A DNA stretch of 19,893 bases from Planctomycetota bacterium (lineage in GTDB: Bacteria; Planctomycetota; PUPC01; JACPCR01). Below, one piece after another: positions 1 through 6,308 of the stretch; position 1 is the first letter of the stretch; each line of letters starts with the position of its first letter. A program made the translations under genes and the position numbers. The notes beneath the pieces are model-generated. The model saw only the letters and a list, made by a program, of their open reading frames with translations, did not search any database and was not told where the DNA came from. The stretch is taken from the NCBI GenBank assembly GCA_030740295.1, contig JASLXP010000507.1, positions 1 through 19,893 on the forward strand. The letters are read 5' to 3'.

Positions 1-5
1 TGAAA

Positions 6-72
6 AGGGGCAACGCCCCGGACATTTATAAGGAGGCCATTCTTTGGGGCAAATGACCGGGGCGTTGCCCCT
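6..72. repeat. 16-bp perfect inverted repeat, GC-rich
   Basis: The arms are AGGGGCAACGCCCCGG at 6-21 and its exact reverse complement at 57-72, separated by 35 bases. A third, slightly diverged copy of the right arm (CCGGGGCTTTGCCCCT) lies at 124-139. The element sits downstream of the URO-D-fold gene, outside any convincing coding frame. In RNA the arms would make a 16-bp stem with a large loop. It could be a dispersed extragenic palindrome or a transcription end signal. There is no U-tract, so a classical terminator is not supported. Confidence 0.75.
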
Positions 73-90
73 AAGGATGATCTGCCCGAA

Positions 91-113
91 AGCCCAGCCC
101 GCTGGGCTGGGCT
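91..113. repeat. Perfect 10-bp stem hairpin with 3-nt loop
   Basis: AGCCCAGCCC at 91-100 is followed by the loop GCT and then GGGCTGGGCT at 104-113, a perfect inverted repeat. It lies between the two right-arm copies of the neighbouring inverted repeat. The stem is almost all G-C and would be very stable. No poly-T follows on either strand. It may act as a mRNA 3' end for the minus-strand gene ending at 210, or be part of a composite repetitive element. Confidence 0.7.
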
Positions 114-123
114 AGGCAAACGC

Positions 124-139
124 CCGGGGCTTTGCCCCT
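124..139. repeat. Third, diverged copy of the 16-bp GC-rich repeat arm
   Basis: CCGGGGCTTTGCCCCT matches the arm at 57-72 except for two positions in the centre (CTT in place of CGT, followed by T). It is itself nearly self-complementary (GGGGC...GCCCC). Together with the copies at 6-21 and 57-72 it shows that the sequence is a repeated unit and not a single chance palindrome. Confidence 0.6.
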
Positions 140-209
140 GAAAATTGTCATTCAAATCCGTAAAATTGCCCTCGTCTCGGCCTACTGGCAGGAGAACGGG
201 GAGTTTCCA

Positions 210-1193
210 TCACTTCCTGCACAGGCTGCGCGAGAGCTCGTAGGTGGTATCGAACGCCAGAGTCAGTTCCTCGATGGTGCAATGGTTCTGCACGAAATGG
301 GACGTGCAGAAAATGAGACCGCCGTCTCGGAACATGCTAAGGACTCGCTCGATTTCTGATTTCAGGAAGTCCAGCTTTCCGAATCCGATGGTGGTCTGGA
401 TGTCGAGGCCACCCATGAGGACGAAATCGTCTCGGTACTTTTCCTTGTATTCCTGCAAGTCCATTCCAGCCGATTCCTGGTAGGGGTGGACCACGTCGTA
501 CCCGAGCTTGACGACCCCGTCCAGGACCTGGCGGATGTTGCCGTCGCTGTGAAAACTCACGTAAGCGCCGCGCTCTTTCACCGCGTCGCAGATGGTCTTG
601 TGGTTCGGGTAGATCAGTTTCCACCATGTGTCCGGACTGAACAACAACGCGTTCTGTGCACCCCAGTCGTCCGACACGTGGATCATGTCTATGCCCAGGT
701 CGAGGCAGTTCATGGCGAAGCTCCGATTCCATTCGGCCTGCCGCTGATAGACCTGCTGGAGATCGTCTTCATAGAGCGCCAGGTAAGTCAGGTGATTCTC
801 GATCCCGAATACGCCGTTCAAAGCCTCGAAGATTCCGGGCGTCTGTATGTAAACAAATCGGCCTCTCTCTTCCTTGTGATGGCGAATCTTGTCGATGACG
901 CCCTGGTAGGCGTCGCTATCATCCGGGGTGTTCGTGGGTACATCCAACAGATCTCCCGGCTCGATGGCCCGCCCTAAATCCTGCCGGAGCTGTTGGAGAG
1001 TATCACCTGAATAGGTGCCCGGTCCGCCGAAGATATGTGACAGATCAAATTCATACTTGTCTTCAAATGCCTCGACAGATCCGAAGGCTTCCGTGATCTG
1101 TTCGGATAGATTCGCCCGGACCCAGCCAAACATTGGAATACGGTCCGGCTGCTCGTGGTTGATGACTTTTATGACCTGGTCTCTGGGAAGCAT
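210..1193 (-). CDS. Uroporphyrinogen decarboxylase-fold protein, methyltransferase-like
   Basis: This 327-residue protein has the URO-D superfamily layout. It starts with NHEQPDRIPMF (residues 12-22), which is the family's opening DRIP motif. It then has DDWG at 175-178, HSDGN at 215-219, HPYQESAGMD at 236-245 and GGLD at 261-264. These motifs are typical of the corrinoid/coenzyme-M methyltransferase-like and uncharacterised branch. True HemE proteins carry a WMRQAGR segment after the opening motif; here the text is MFGWVRANL, so heme synthesis is unlikely. H215 could help bind a metal, as in MtaA-type enzymes, but this is inference. There is no signal peptide, so it should be cytosolic. The ATG is the first in frame and has only a weak Shine-Dalgarno. 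The gene follows the abfD-like gene after 292 bases that include strong hairpins, so it may be transcribed separately. No corrinoid protein gene is in view, and the substrate is unknown. Confidence 0.85.
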   Translation of the reverse strand: MLPRDQVIKVINHEQPDRIPMFGWVRANLSEQITEAFGSVEAFEDKYEFDLSHIFGGPGTYSGDTLQQLRQDLGRAIEPGDLLDVPTNTPDDSDAYQGVIDKIRHHKEERGRFVYIQTPGIFEALNGVFGIENHLTYLALYEDDLQQVYQRQAEWNRSFAMNCLDLGIDMIHVSDDWGAQNALLFSPDTWWKLIYPNHKTICDAVKERGAYVSFHSDGNIRQVLDGVVKLGYDVVHPYQESAGMDLQEYKEKYRDDFVLMGGLDIQTTIGFGKLDFLKSEIERVLSMFRDGGLIFCTSHFVQNHCTIEELTLAFDTTYELSRSLCRK

Positions 1194-1230
1194 CTGAGTT
1201 TATTGTTCGTGAGGTGGCGGAGTCGAAGGA

Positions 1231-1309
1231 GGCCCGGGCACGCCGGCGTCTCGCCGGCTGAGCGACCTACGGTCGCTCCCGTTGCCAGCGGGACGCTGGC
1301 ATGCCCAGG
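1231..1309. repeat. Cloverleaf-like palindromic element (three hairpins plus closing stem)
   Basis: Three consecutive perfect hairpins, each with a 3-nt loop, stand side by side. They are GCCGGCG/CGCCGGC (1242-1258), GAGCGACC/GGTCGCTC (1260-1278) and GCCAGCG/CGCTGGC (1284-1300). They are enclosed by an outer stem in which GGGCA (1236-1240) pairs with TGCCC (1302-1306), extended past one mismatch by CC (1233-1234) and GG (1308-1309). The whole can fold as a four-way junction in DNA or RNA. It is non-coding and lies between the abfD-like and URO-D-fold genes. It resembles dispersed extragenic palindromes of GC-rich environmental genomes. It is not a tRNA: the loops are only 3 nt and there are no conserved tRNA bases. 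Confidence 0.8.
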
Positions 1310-1350
1310 TGGAGCATCGAAGGTTGAGGCGGGCCCCAGACTTCATCCTC

Positions 1351-1411
1351 GGTTGCGGCCGAAGGCTGCGGCAGGATAGAAAATTGGTTGCGGCCGGAGG
1401 AAGCAGCAGGA
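1351..1411. repeat. Two imperfect direct repeats, 35-bp period
   Basis: Unit 1 (1351-1376) begins GGTTGCGGCCGAAGGCTGCG and ends GCAGGA. Unit 2 (1386-1411) begins GGTTGCGGCCGGAGGAAGCA and ends GCAGGA. The first 11 bases and the last 6 are identical. Unit 1 also contains an internal inverted repeat (GCGGCC...GGCTGC). The units lie next to the cloverleaf element in the same intergenic gap and look like a second family of small repeats. No gene is supported here. Confidence 0.5.
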
Positions 1412-1485
1412 GCGACCGGAATGCAATCGCCGCGCAGAAATGCAAACACCGAAGTCTGATCATTGATCGCCAAAACAAACTCTTT

Positions 1486-2940
1486 CTATTTCGCATCTTC
1501 GTCGTTAATGCCCGCAAGCCTCTTTGCCAGTTCCTTCTTTTCGTCCAGGTTTGATTGTCTGGCGAACATGACTCTTTGGGACTGGGGTGAACCTGCGCCG
1601 TGCATGGATTCAAGAAGCACTGTAGCGGAAGTCATGTTCTCAATGAGGCGGAGCAATCTCAGGCGGTGTTCCGTGGGTACGTCAGCAACTGCGCTGTAGT
1701 ATTTCGTGATGTAGTCGGCGGTCTCCGGGTTTTCAAGGTCTTTTTCGGATGGGAGAGTGGCCATGGCGCCCCCGGCGATGTCGTGGGCCAGCCGCGCTAT
1801 CTCGTAGACAAATCGGGTGACGTTGTGCTTGACGCTGTTTGCGAGCATCGGGTCGGGGCAATAGGCGCCGCATGCGGTCTCTTTGGCCTCGCAGGAGCAT
1901 GCGATGGAGCCACCGTAAAGAGTTTCGACCATGTGGATCATCTCGACGATCTTGTCGCGGATGTGCGAAGCTTTCTCCGTTCCGTGGTACTCCGCGATAA
2001 GGGCCGAAGCCCCGGCGATGATGTCGCCTACCCCGCCTTTGCAGCCGCCGTAGTTTTGGCGGTGGTAGGTCGCGAACCGCTCGACGAGGAGCCCGGCAAA
2101 TTCGTACTCCCTGCACATGAAGACCCGCTCCCACGGCACGAAGACGTTGTCCAGCACCATCAGGGCCTCGCCTCCAACGACGCCGAACTCCTGGTTCCCC
2201 ACGTCTATCGAACATCCGGCAGCGCGGCGCAGGTCGTTCGACTGGCGCCCGAAAATGAGCACGACGCCGGGAGTATCCGCAGGGACGGCAAAGGAGACCG
2301 CGTAATCTTTGTCTTCTTCCTTCAGCGCCATGGTGGGCATTACGATGATTTCGTGCGAATTCACACTGCCCGTCTGGTGAGCTTTTGCTCCTCTGACGAC
2401 GATACCATCCGGCCTCTCCTCGACGATGTGGACGAACATATCCGGGTCGGCCTGCTGGCTTGGGCTCAGCCTTCGGTCTCCTTTGGGGTCGGTCATGGCC
2501 CCGACGCACATCAGGTCGTTTTCCTGAACGTGTTTCAGAAACTCCGTGCATCGCTCGTGGTAAGGCGTGCCTTTTTCCTCGTCCAGGTCGAAGGTAGTTG
2601 TGTAGAGGGCGTTGAGGGCATCCATCCCCACGCAGCGTTGAAAACACGAACCGGTTCGATGCGCGAGCATGCGGATCATTTTGACCTTCTTGATGAGGTC
2701 CTCCGGGCTCTGGGAGACGTGGGTGAATCGGTTTATCTTCTTGCCGGTAATATGAGAGGTCGCGGTCATCAGTTCCTCGCACTCCGGATCGTTGGCGACC
2801 TCGTAGGTCATGGAAGCGGCGTTGATGTGCGGCTTCAGAACCGGGTGGTCAACGGCGCTTTCAACCCGTTCGCCGTTCAGATAGATGACCGGATTCAATT
2901 CGCGGATGCTGTTGATGTAATCGTCTCTGGTTTTCAGCAT
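1486..2940 (-). CDS. abfD: 4-hydroxybutyryl-CoA dehydratase / vinylacetyl-CoA isomerase family protein
   Basis: This 484-residue protein belongs to the HpaB-like flavoprotein superfamily and follows the 4-hydroxybutyryl-CoA dehydratase pattern along its whole length. That enzyme is a [4Fe-4S]- and FAD-dependent radical dehydratase turning 4-hydroxybutyryl-CoA into crotonyl-CoA. Its cluster in Clostridium aminobutyricum is held by C99, C103, H292 and C299. Here C99 and C103 (CFQRC) are at the same positions, and H293 and C300 (YHRQNYGGC) are shifted by one. Candidate catalytic residues E258, Y297 and E444 are also present. DPKGDR (151-156) and VRGAKAHQTGSVNSHE (182-197) are further family motifs. 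The ATG has a GGAG Shine-Dalgarno 9 bases upstream (2950-2953). The gene starts 29 bases after porB, so it is probably co-transcribed with por. It should be cytosolic and oxygen-sensitive. The family is secure; the exact substrate could differ, since paralogues occur. Confidence 0.9.
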   Translation of the reverse strand: MLKTRDDYINSIRELNPVIYLNGERVESAVDHPVLKPHINAASMTYEVANDPECEELMTATSHITGKKINRFTHVSQSPEDLIKKVKMIRMLAHRTGSCFQRCVGMDALNALYTTTFDLDEEKGTPYHERCTEFLKHVQENDLMCVGAMTDPKGDRRLSPSQQADPDMFVHIVEERPDGIVVRGAKAHQTGSVNSHEIIVMPTMALKEEDKDYAVSFAVPADTPGVVLIFGRQSNDLRRAAGCSIDVGNQEFGVVGGEALMVLDNVFVPWERVFMCREYEFAGLLVERFATYHRQNYGGCKGGVGDIIAGASALIAEYHGTEKASHIRDKIVEMIHMVETLYGGSIACSCEAKETACGAYCPDPMLANSVKHNVTRFVYEIARLAHDIAGGAMATLPSEKDLENPETADYITKYYSAVADVPTEHRLRLLRLIENMTSATVLLESMHGAGSPQSQRVMFARQSNLDEKKELAKRLAGINDEDAK

Positions 2941-2949
2941 TGTGAAGTT

Positions 2950-2953
2950 CTCC
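2950..2953 (-). promoter_or_regulatory. Shine-Dalgarno of the abfD-like gene
   Basis: GGAG on the minus strand lies 9 bases before the ATG, inside the 29-base gap after the porB stop codon. It supports this start and translation from the por transcript. Confidence 0.6.
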
Positions 2954-2969
2954 AGTGCGTCGAAATCAG

Positions 2970-3914
2970 CTAAGAAATATCAATTCCATACCTTGCTGCA
3001 TTCGCATCGGCCAGTTCCTGAATACTTGCCAGCTCCTCGTTCCCGTTGTCCTTTTCAAAGAGGTGACTGAATCGGCTTTGTACCCCGAGGTAATCCTGGA
3101 CTGGTTTTCGTTTCTTTATCTTTTTCACCCTCGTGACTTCGCCATTCTCCATCTCGAAAATCGGGACGAGCCCGGTCTCGACGGCCAGACGAGCCATCTC
3201 GATGGTCTTACTCTCCGGATAACCCCAGCCGATGCAGCAAGGGGAATGAATCTGCAAGTAGGTGGGGCTTCGAGTGGCGACCGACTTTTCGACCTTCTTC
3301 AGGATGTCTTTCGGATAGGCGATACTGGAGGTGGCCACGTATGAGATACCGTGCGCCGCGGCAATCCGGGGCATATCCTTTTTATGGACACTCTTTCCGG
3401 TGGAGCAATTTCCTGCGGGCTCCGTCGTCGTGGACGCGGCGTAAGGGGTAGCGGCGCTTCTCTGGACGCCCGTATTCATGTATGCCTCGTTGTCGTAGCA
3501 GATGTACGAAATGTCGTGGCCGCGCTCGAACATCCCGGATAGTGCCCCGATACCAATATCAAACGTGGCACCGTCCCCGCCGATGACGAGCACTTTCGGC
3601 GGATTCTCCATCTTCTTAGCTTTGAGAGCCGCTTCGACGCCGCTGGCAACGGCCGCGGCATTCTCGAAGAGGGGATGCAACCATGGGACCTTCCACGGGG
3701 ACTCCGGATATCGCGAACTGAAAGTCTCCAGACAACCCGTTGGCGTGATGACGATGACGTTCGGCCCCGTCGCTTTCAGAATCCAACGCACTGCCAGCGA
3801 AGCCCCGCATCCCGCGCACGCGCGGTGTCCGGGGCAGAAGAGTTCGAGGTCTTGGGAATCTTGCTGTTGCTTGCTCACAGGGGCTTGGGGCTCCTTTTGA
3901 GTTTCCTCATCCAT
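2970..3914 (-). CDS. porB: Pyruvate:ferredoxin oxidoreductase, beta subunit
   Basis: This is the thiamine-diphosphate-binding subunit of an anaerobic pyruvate:ferredoxin oxidoreductase, which splits pyruvate into acetyl-CoA and CO2 and reduces ferredoxin, or runs in reverse. In the 314-residue protein, CAGC (C33, C36), GCLE (C61) and PCCIGW (C226/C227) match the cysteines that hold the cluster near the cofactor. GDG (113-115) leading to DN (141-142) is the thiamine-diphosphate motif. [13 protein letters not shown] (145-157) is characteristic of pyruvate-type PorB. I chose the ATG at 3914 over the upstream in-frame GTG at 3944. It overlaps the porA stop as TGATG and has GGGAG 8 bases upstream, which is classic translational coupling. 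The protein works with PorA, PorC and PorD. Another 2-oxoacid substrate cannot be excluded from sequence alone. Confidence 0.93.
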   Translation of the reverse strand: MDEETQKEPQAPVSKQQQDSQDLELFCPGHRACAGCGASLAVRWILKATGPNVIVITPTGCLETFSSRYPESPWKVPWLHPLFENAAAVASGVEAALKAKKMENPPKVLVIGGDGATFDIGIGALSGMFERGHDISYICYDNEAYMNTGVQRSAATPYAASTTTEPAGNCSTGKSVHKKDMPRIAAAHGISYVATSSIAYPKDILKKVEKSVATRSPTYLQIHSPCCIGWGYPESKTIEMARLAVETGLVPIFEMENGEVTRVKKIKKRKPVQDYLGVQSRFSHLFEKDNGNEELASIQELADANAARYGIDIS

Positions 3915-5104
3915 CAGACAATCTCCCGATTCAAACCTATCCACTCACTTCTGCTTTCTTTCGCAATGGGACCTTTGTCTACCGTCTCCTTTGCCTGGGC
4001 AACGATGTCCCGGATCGATTCTTTGTTCACTTCCTTGCCTCCCAGTCCGGCAATGAACCCCTGAACCACCTGGCCCGGCGAGTTGCAGAGAGCGGATTTT
4101 ACATCGAGTGCCAGGGCGCCTTCGCTGCCCATGGAAACGTTGGCGTCCAGAACGGCGAGCACTTTCGATTTGGACGCGGCGGCTCGGATCCTCTCCGCAG
4201 GGAATGGCCGATAGCTGCGCACTTTGATGAGCCCGACCTTTTCGCCTTCCGCTCGAAGTTCATCGACGGCATCTTTTATCGTTCCTACGACGGCTCCCAT
4301 CGCGACCAGCAGCACTTCAGCATCCTGCGTCTCATATTCCTCTATCAATCCACCGTGCCAGCGGCCCGAGATTGCCTTGAAATCCCCTGCCGCCTGCTCG
4401 ATCTTGTCCAGGGCTCGCAGTTGGGCATCATGCACCGCGAATTTGAATTCCATCATCACATCGTCTTCCGCATACGAGCCGTACGTGAGAGGCTTTTCCG
4501 GTGTCAGGTATTGGGAAGGCTGGAAAGGAGGAAGAAAACTGTCCACGGCTTCCTGTTCCAGTGTGGCCACCGGCTCGTAGTTGTGAGTGAGAATCCAACC
4601 GTCCATACAGACCATAACCGGCAGCAGCACGTCGGGGTCTTCAGAGATCCTGAATGCCTGGATATGTGTGTCGTAGGCTTCCTGACTGCTTTCCACGTAG
4701 AGCTGCAGCATGCCCGTGTCGCGAAGGCTGATCGTGTCCTGCTGATCGACCTGGATGCTGACTGGCGTCGAGACCGCCCGGTTGACCCCGGTCATGACAA
4801 TGGGCAACCGCGTGCCGGCCGTATTGTAGATGACCTCGGTCATCAGCAGCAGACCCTGGGAGGACGAAGCGGTGTAGGCGCGCACGCCGGTGGCGCTGGC
4901 CCCGTAAACAATGGACGCGGCTGAGAACTCCGAATCCGCGCGCACGAATTCGCAGTCCAGGACTCCGTCGGCAGCCATCTGAGACAGAGATTCGATGATG
5001 TGCGTCTGTGGGCTGATGGGATACGCGGAGATGACGCTCGGCCTGCACGCGCGTACGGCTTCCGCCACTGCCATGGAACCCTCGATGACGGAAAGCCTGT
5101 TCAT
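3914..5104 (-). CDS. porA: Pyruvate:ferredoxin oxidoreductase, alpha subunit
   Basis: This 396-residue protein has the normal length and features of PorA, which supplies the pyrimidine-binding half of the thiamine-diphosphate site and the transketolase C-terminal-like domain. Visible signatures are [10 protein letters not shown] (8-17), AYPISPQT (27-34; usually YPITPQT), SEFSAA (58-63) and [18 protein letters not shown] (73-90). A second domain with [16 protein letters not shown] and [14 protein letters not shown] follows. Its stop overlaps the start of porB by one base. Upstream lies a 190-base pyrimidine/purine-biased gap to porD, which is unusual within a por operon. A GAGGA lies 13 bases before the ATG, rather far for a Shine-Dalgarno. 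It should be cytosolic and acts as part of the PorABCD complex. Confidence 0.93.
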   Translation of the reverse strand: MNRLSVIEGSMAVAEAVRACRPSVISAYPISPQTHIIESLSQMAADGVLDCEFVRADSEFSAASIVYGASATGVRAYTASSSQGLLLMTEVIYNTAGTRLPIVMTGVNRAVSTPVSIQVDQQDTISLRDTGMLQLYVESSQEAYDTHIQAFRISEDPDVLLPVMVCMDGWILTHNYEPVATLEQEAVDSFLPPFQPSQYLTPEKPLTYGSYAEDDVMMEFKFAVHDAQLRALDKIEQAAGDFKAISGRWHGGLIEEYETQDAEVLLVAMGAVVGTIKDAVDELRAEGEKVGLIKVRSYRPFPAERIRAAASKSKVLAVLDANVSMGSEGALALDVKSALCNSPGQVVQGFIAGLGGKEVNKESIRDIVAQAKETVDKGPIAKESRSEWIGLNREIV

Positions 5105-5294
5105 GTTCTAATCTTCATCCTCGTTCGGGCGATCCAGATTCACGAACTCGTAAGAGAGACAGGTATCAGGCTCTTACTTTTAATCTTGCTTCTTAATCCT
5201 CACTTCTCTTCTTCCGTCTTTTATTCTTCGGTTTTTGTCTGTCTTTTCTTTGTAGAGCCATCATCTGAAAGCAGGAATGAGGCTGCAAGACCTG
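5105..5294 (-). other. 190-base gap inside the por operon, strongly purine-biased on the coding strand
   Basis: This stretch separates the porD stop from the porA start. From about 5171 to 5252 the plus strand is almost entirely C and T, so the transcript would be A/G-rich and mostly unstructured. I see no open reading frame with a plausible start, no clear hairpin and no full promoter. It could be an A/G-rich leader helping ribosomes load on porA, an RNA-processing site, or the scar of a lost gene. Confidence 0.5.
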
Positions 5295-5570
5295 TCATTT
5301 CTCCTCGACGACCATCTCGATGGCGTCTTTGGGACATTCATTGGCGCAGATGCCGCAGCCCTTGCAGAAACCGTAATCGATTTGGTAGTCCTCCCCATCT
5401 ACAAAGACACAGGCATCGGGGCAGAACATTCTGCACAGGTCGCACTGGATGCACAGATGGGCATGCACGATGGGCCGGAAGCTTCGCCATGCGCCCGTTT
5501 TGTTCTTCAGAGACGTTCCGCCTTTAACGGCGGCACCGATGGGGAGTTTCATAGGCACGGGATTATGCAT
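5295..5570 (-). CDS. porD: Pyruvate:ferredoxin oxidoreductase, delta (2x[4Fe-4S] ferredoxin-like) subunit
   Basis: This 91-residue protein has two bacterial-ferredoxin motifs. The first is CIQCDLCRMFCP, with cysteines 40, 43, 46 and 50. The second is CKGCGICANECP, with cysteines 69, 72, 75 and 79. Together they bind two [4Fe-4S] clusters that carry electrons from the thiamine site to soluble ferredoxin. The N-terminal 35 residues (KLPIGAAVKGGTS...GAWRSFRP) are the usual PorD leader that docks on the complex. Its ATG overlaps the porC stop as TAATG, indicating translational coupling; there is no strong Shine-Dalgarno. Length and motif spacing are normal for PorD. Confidence 0.93.
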   Translation of the reverse strand: MHNPVPMKLPIGAAVKGGTSLKNKTGAWRSFRPIVHAHLCIQCDLCRMFCPDACVFVDGEDYQIDYGFCKGCGICANECPKDAIEMVVEEK

Positions 5571-6145
5571 TACGAATCAGGTGACATCATCAAATATCCT
5601 TTTCGTGCGGCCTGAATGTTTTTCTCGGCTATATCGCCCTCCAGCTTCTGCTCAATGGCGTTCAGAACCGCTTCCAGACTGAGCTCACCGGAAATGGCCG
5701 AAAATGCCCCGGCCAGAGCGGCGTTGGGGATCGGCTTTCCGACAATCTCCATTGCAATTCCGGTGGCTGGCAGCGTTCGGATGACAAGATTTGCTGCTGA
5801 CGGTCTGTTGATGGAATTCAATAACTGTTCCTCCGCGGGTTTCTCGGAGTTTATCAGTATGAGACTGTCTGTCTTGACCCCCGCGAACACGTTTACTTCA
5901 GCAAGAATCGTGGCATCCTGGACGATGACGTAGTCCGGCGTCTGAATCCTGCTTCTGAGGCGAATGGGCTGGTCGCTAATCCTGGCGAAAGCCTGTATGG
6001 GCGCCCCCCGCCTCTCACCGCCGCCGCCAAGGAAAGGAAAAGCCTGTCCCTGCTTCCCATCTTCCAGAGCTGCGATTGCGAAGAATTGGGCAAGTACCAC
6101 CGACCCTTGCCCACCACGACCATGTATCCGAATCTCTTTCAACAT
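5570..6145 (-). CDS. porC: Pyruvate:ferredoxin oxidoreductase, gamma subunit
   Basis: This 191-residue protein is the gamma (PorC/PorG) subunit, which contributes to coenzyme A binding and to holding the complex together. It opens with MLKEIRIHGRGGQG, and the GRGGQG loop (9-14) is the hallmark of the family. FPFLGGGGERRGAPIQAFARIS follows, matching the conserved region (in the usual form FPSYGPERRGAPV.AF.RIS) with a small glycine insertion. VIVQDATIL and ALAGAFSAISGELSLEAVLNAIE are further family segments. The ATG fits the typical family start, although no good Shine-Dalgarno is visible. It is the first gene of the apparent por-abfD operon and is preceded by a possible sigma70-like promoter. 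Confidence 0.92.
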   Translation of the reverse strand: MLKEIRIHGRGGQGSVVLAQFFAIAALEDGKQGQAFPFLGGGGERRGAPIQAFARISDQPIRLRSRIQTPDYVIVQDATILAEVNVFAGVKTDSLILINSEKPAEEQLLNSINRPSAANLVIRTLPATGIAMEIVGKPIPNAALAGAFSAISGELSLEAVLNAIEQKLEGDIAEKNIQAARKGYLMMSPDS

Positions 6146-6172
6146 TCAGTCCAGCGATTGTTTGTTTCAAGA

Positions 6173-6201
6173 AGCGTAAAACGGTCTGAGCCCTGTTTCA
6201 A
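6173..6201 (-). promoter_or_regulatory. Possible sigma70-like promoter of the por operon
   Basis: On the minus strand TTGAAA (6201-6196) is followed after exactly 17 bases by TACGCT (6178-6173). The -35 box fits TTGACA at five of six positions; the -10 box fits TATAAT at only three. Transcription would start near 6165, about 20 bases before the porC ATG. It lies in the 163-base gap after the large glycosidase-like gene, where no terminator is clear. The call rests on the -35 match and the ideal spacing. Confidence 0.3.
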
Positions 6202-6308
6202 TCGTGATGTCCGGTGCCTTCAGTCATGCTGTTCTGACTTTTCACCTTGTTCTCTACGGTGGGCAAGGGAGGTATGTTCCGGACCATCTCTTCCGTTGCG
6301 CTCGATCT

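Noticed and set aside
6..139. CRISPR array
   Set aside because: Only three short arms in mixed orientation, without regular spacers or a cas gene.
210..1193. hemE (uroporphyrinogen decarboxylase of heme synthesis)
   Set aside because: The diagnostic WMRQAGR segment is absent and no other heme genes are nearby.
1231..1309. tRNA or cloverleaf ncRNA gene
   Set aside because: Loops are 3 nt, stems are fully palindromic and there is no anticodon loop, T-loop or acceptor end.
1733..2782. 349-residue minus-strand frame inside abfD
   Set aside because: Arg/Pro/Gly-rich out-of-frame reading of the same gene, with no domain features.
1600..2973. 457-residue plus-strand open frame opposite the abfD-like gene
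   Set aside because: It mirrors the codons of a gene with full family conservation; its own product has no recognisable motif and is a GC-driven antisense shadow.
3915..3944. Upstream GTG start giving a 324-residue PorB
   Set aside because: The ATG at 3914 overlaps the porA stop and has a GGGAG at proper distance; the extra ten residues lie inside porA and lack a Shine-Dalgarno.
6146..6308. Intrinsic terminator after the giant gene
   Set aside because: Only a 5-bp stem (AGTCA/TGACT) was found and no T-tract follows.
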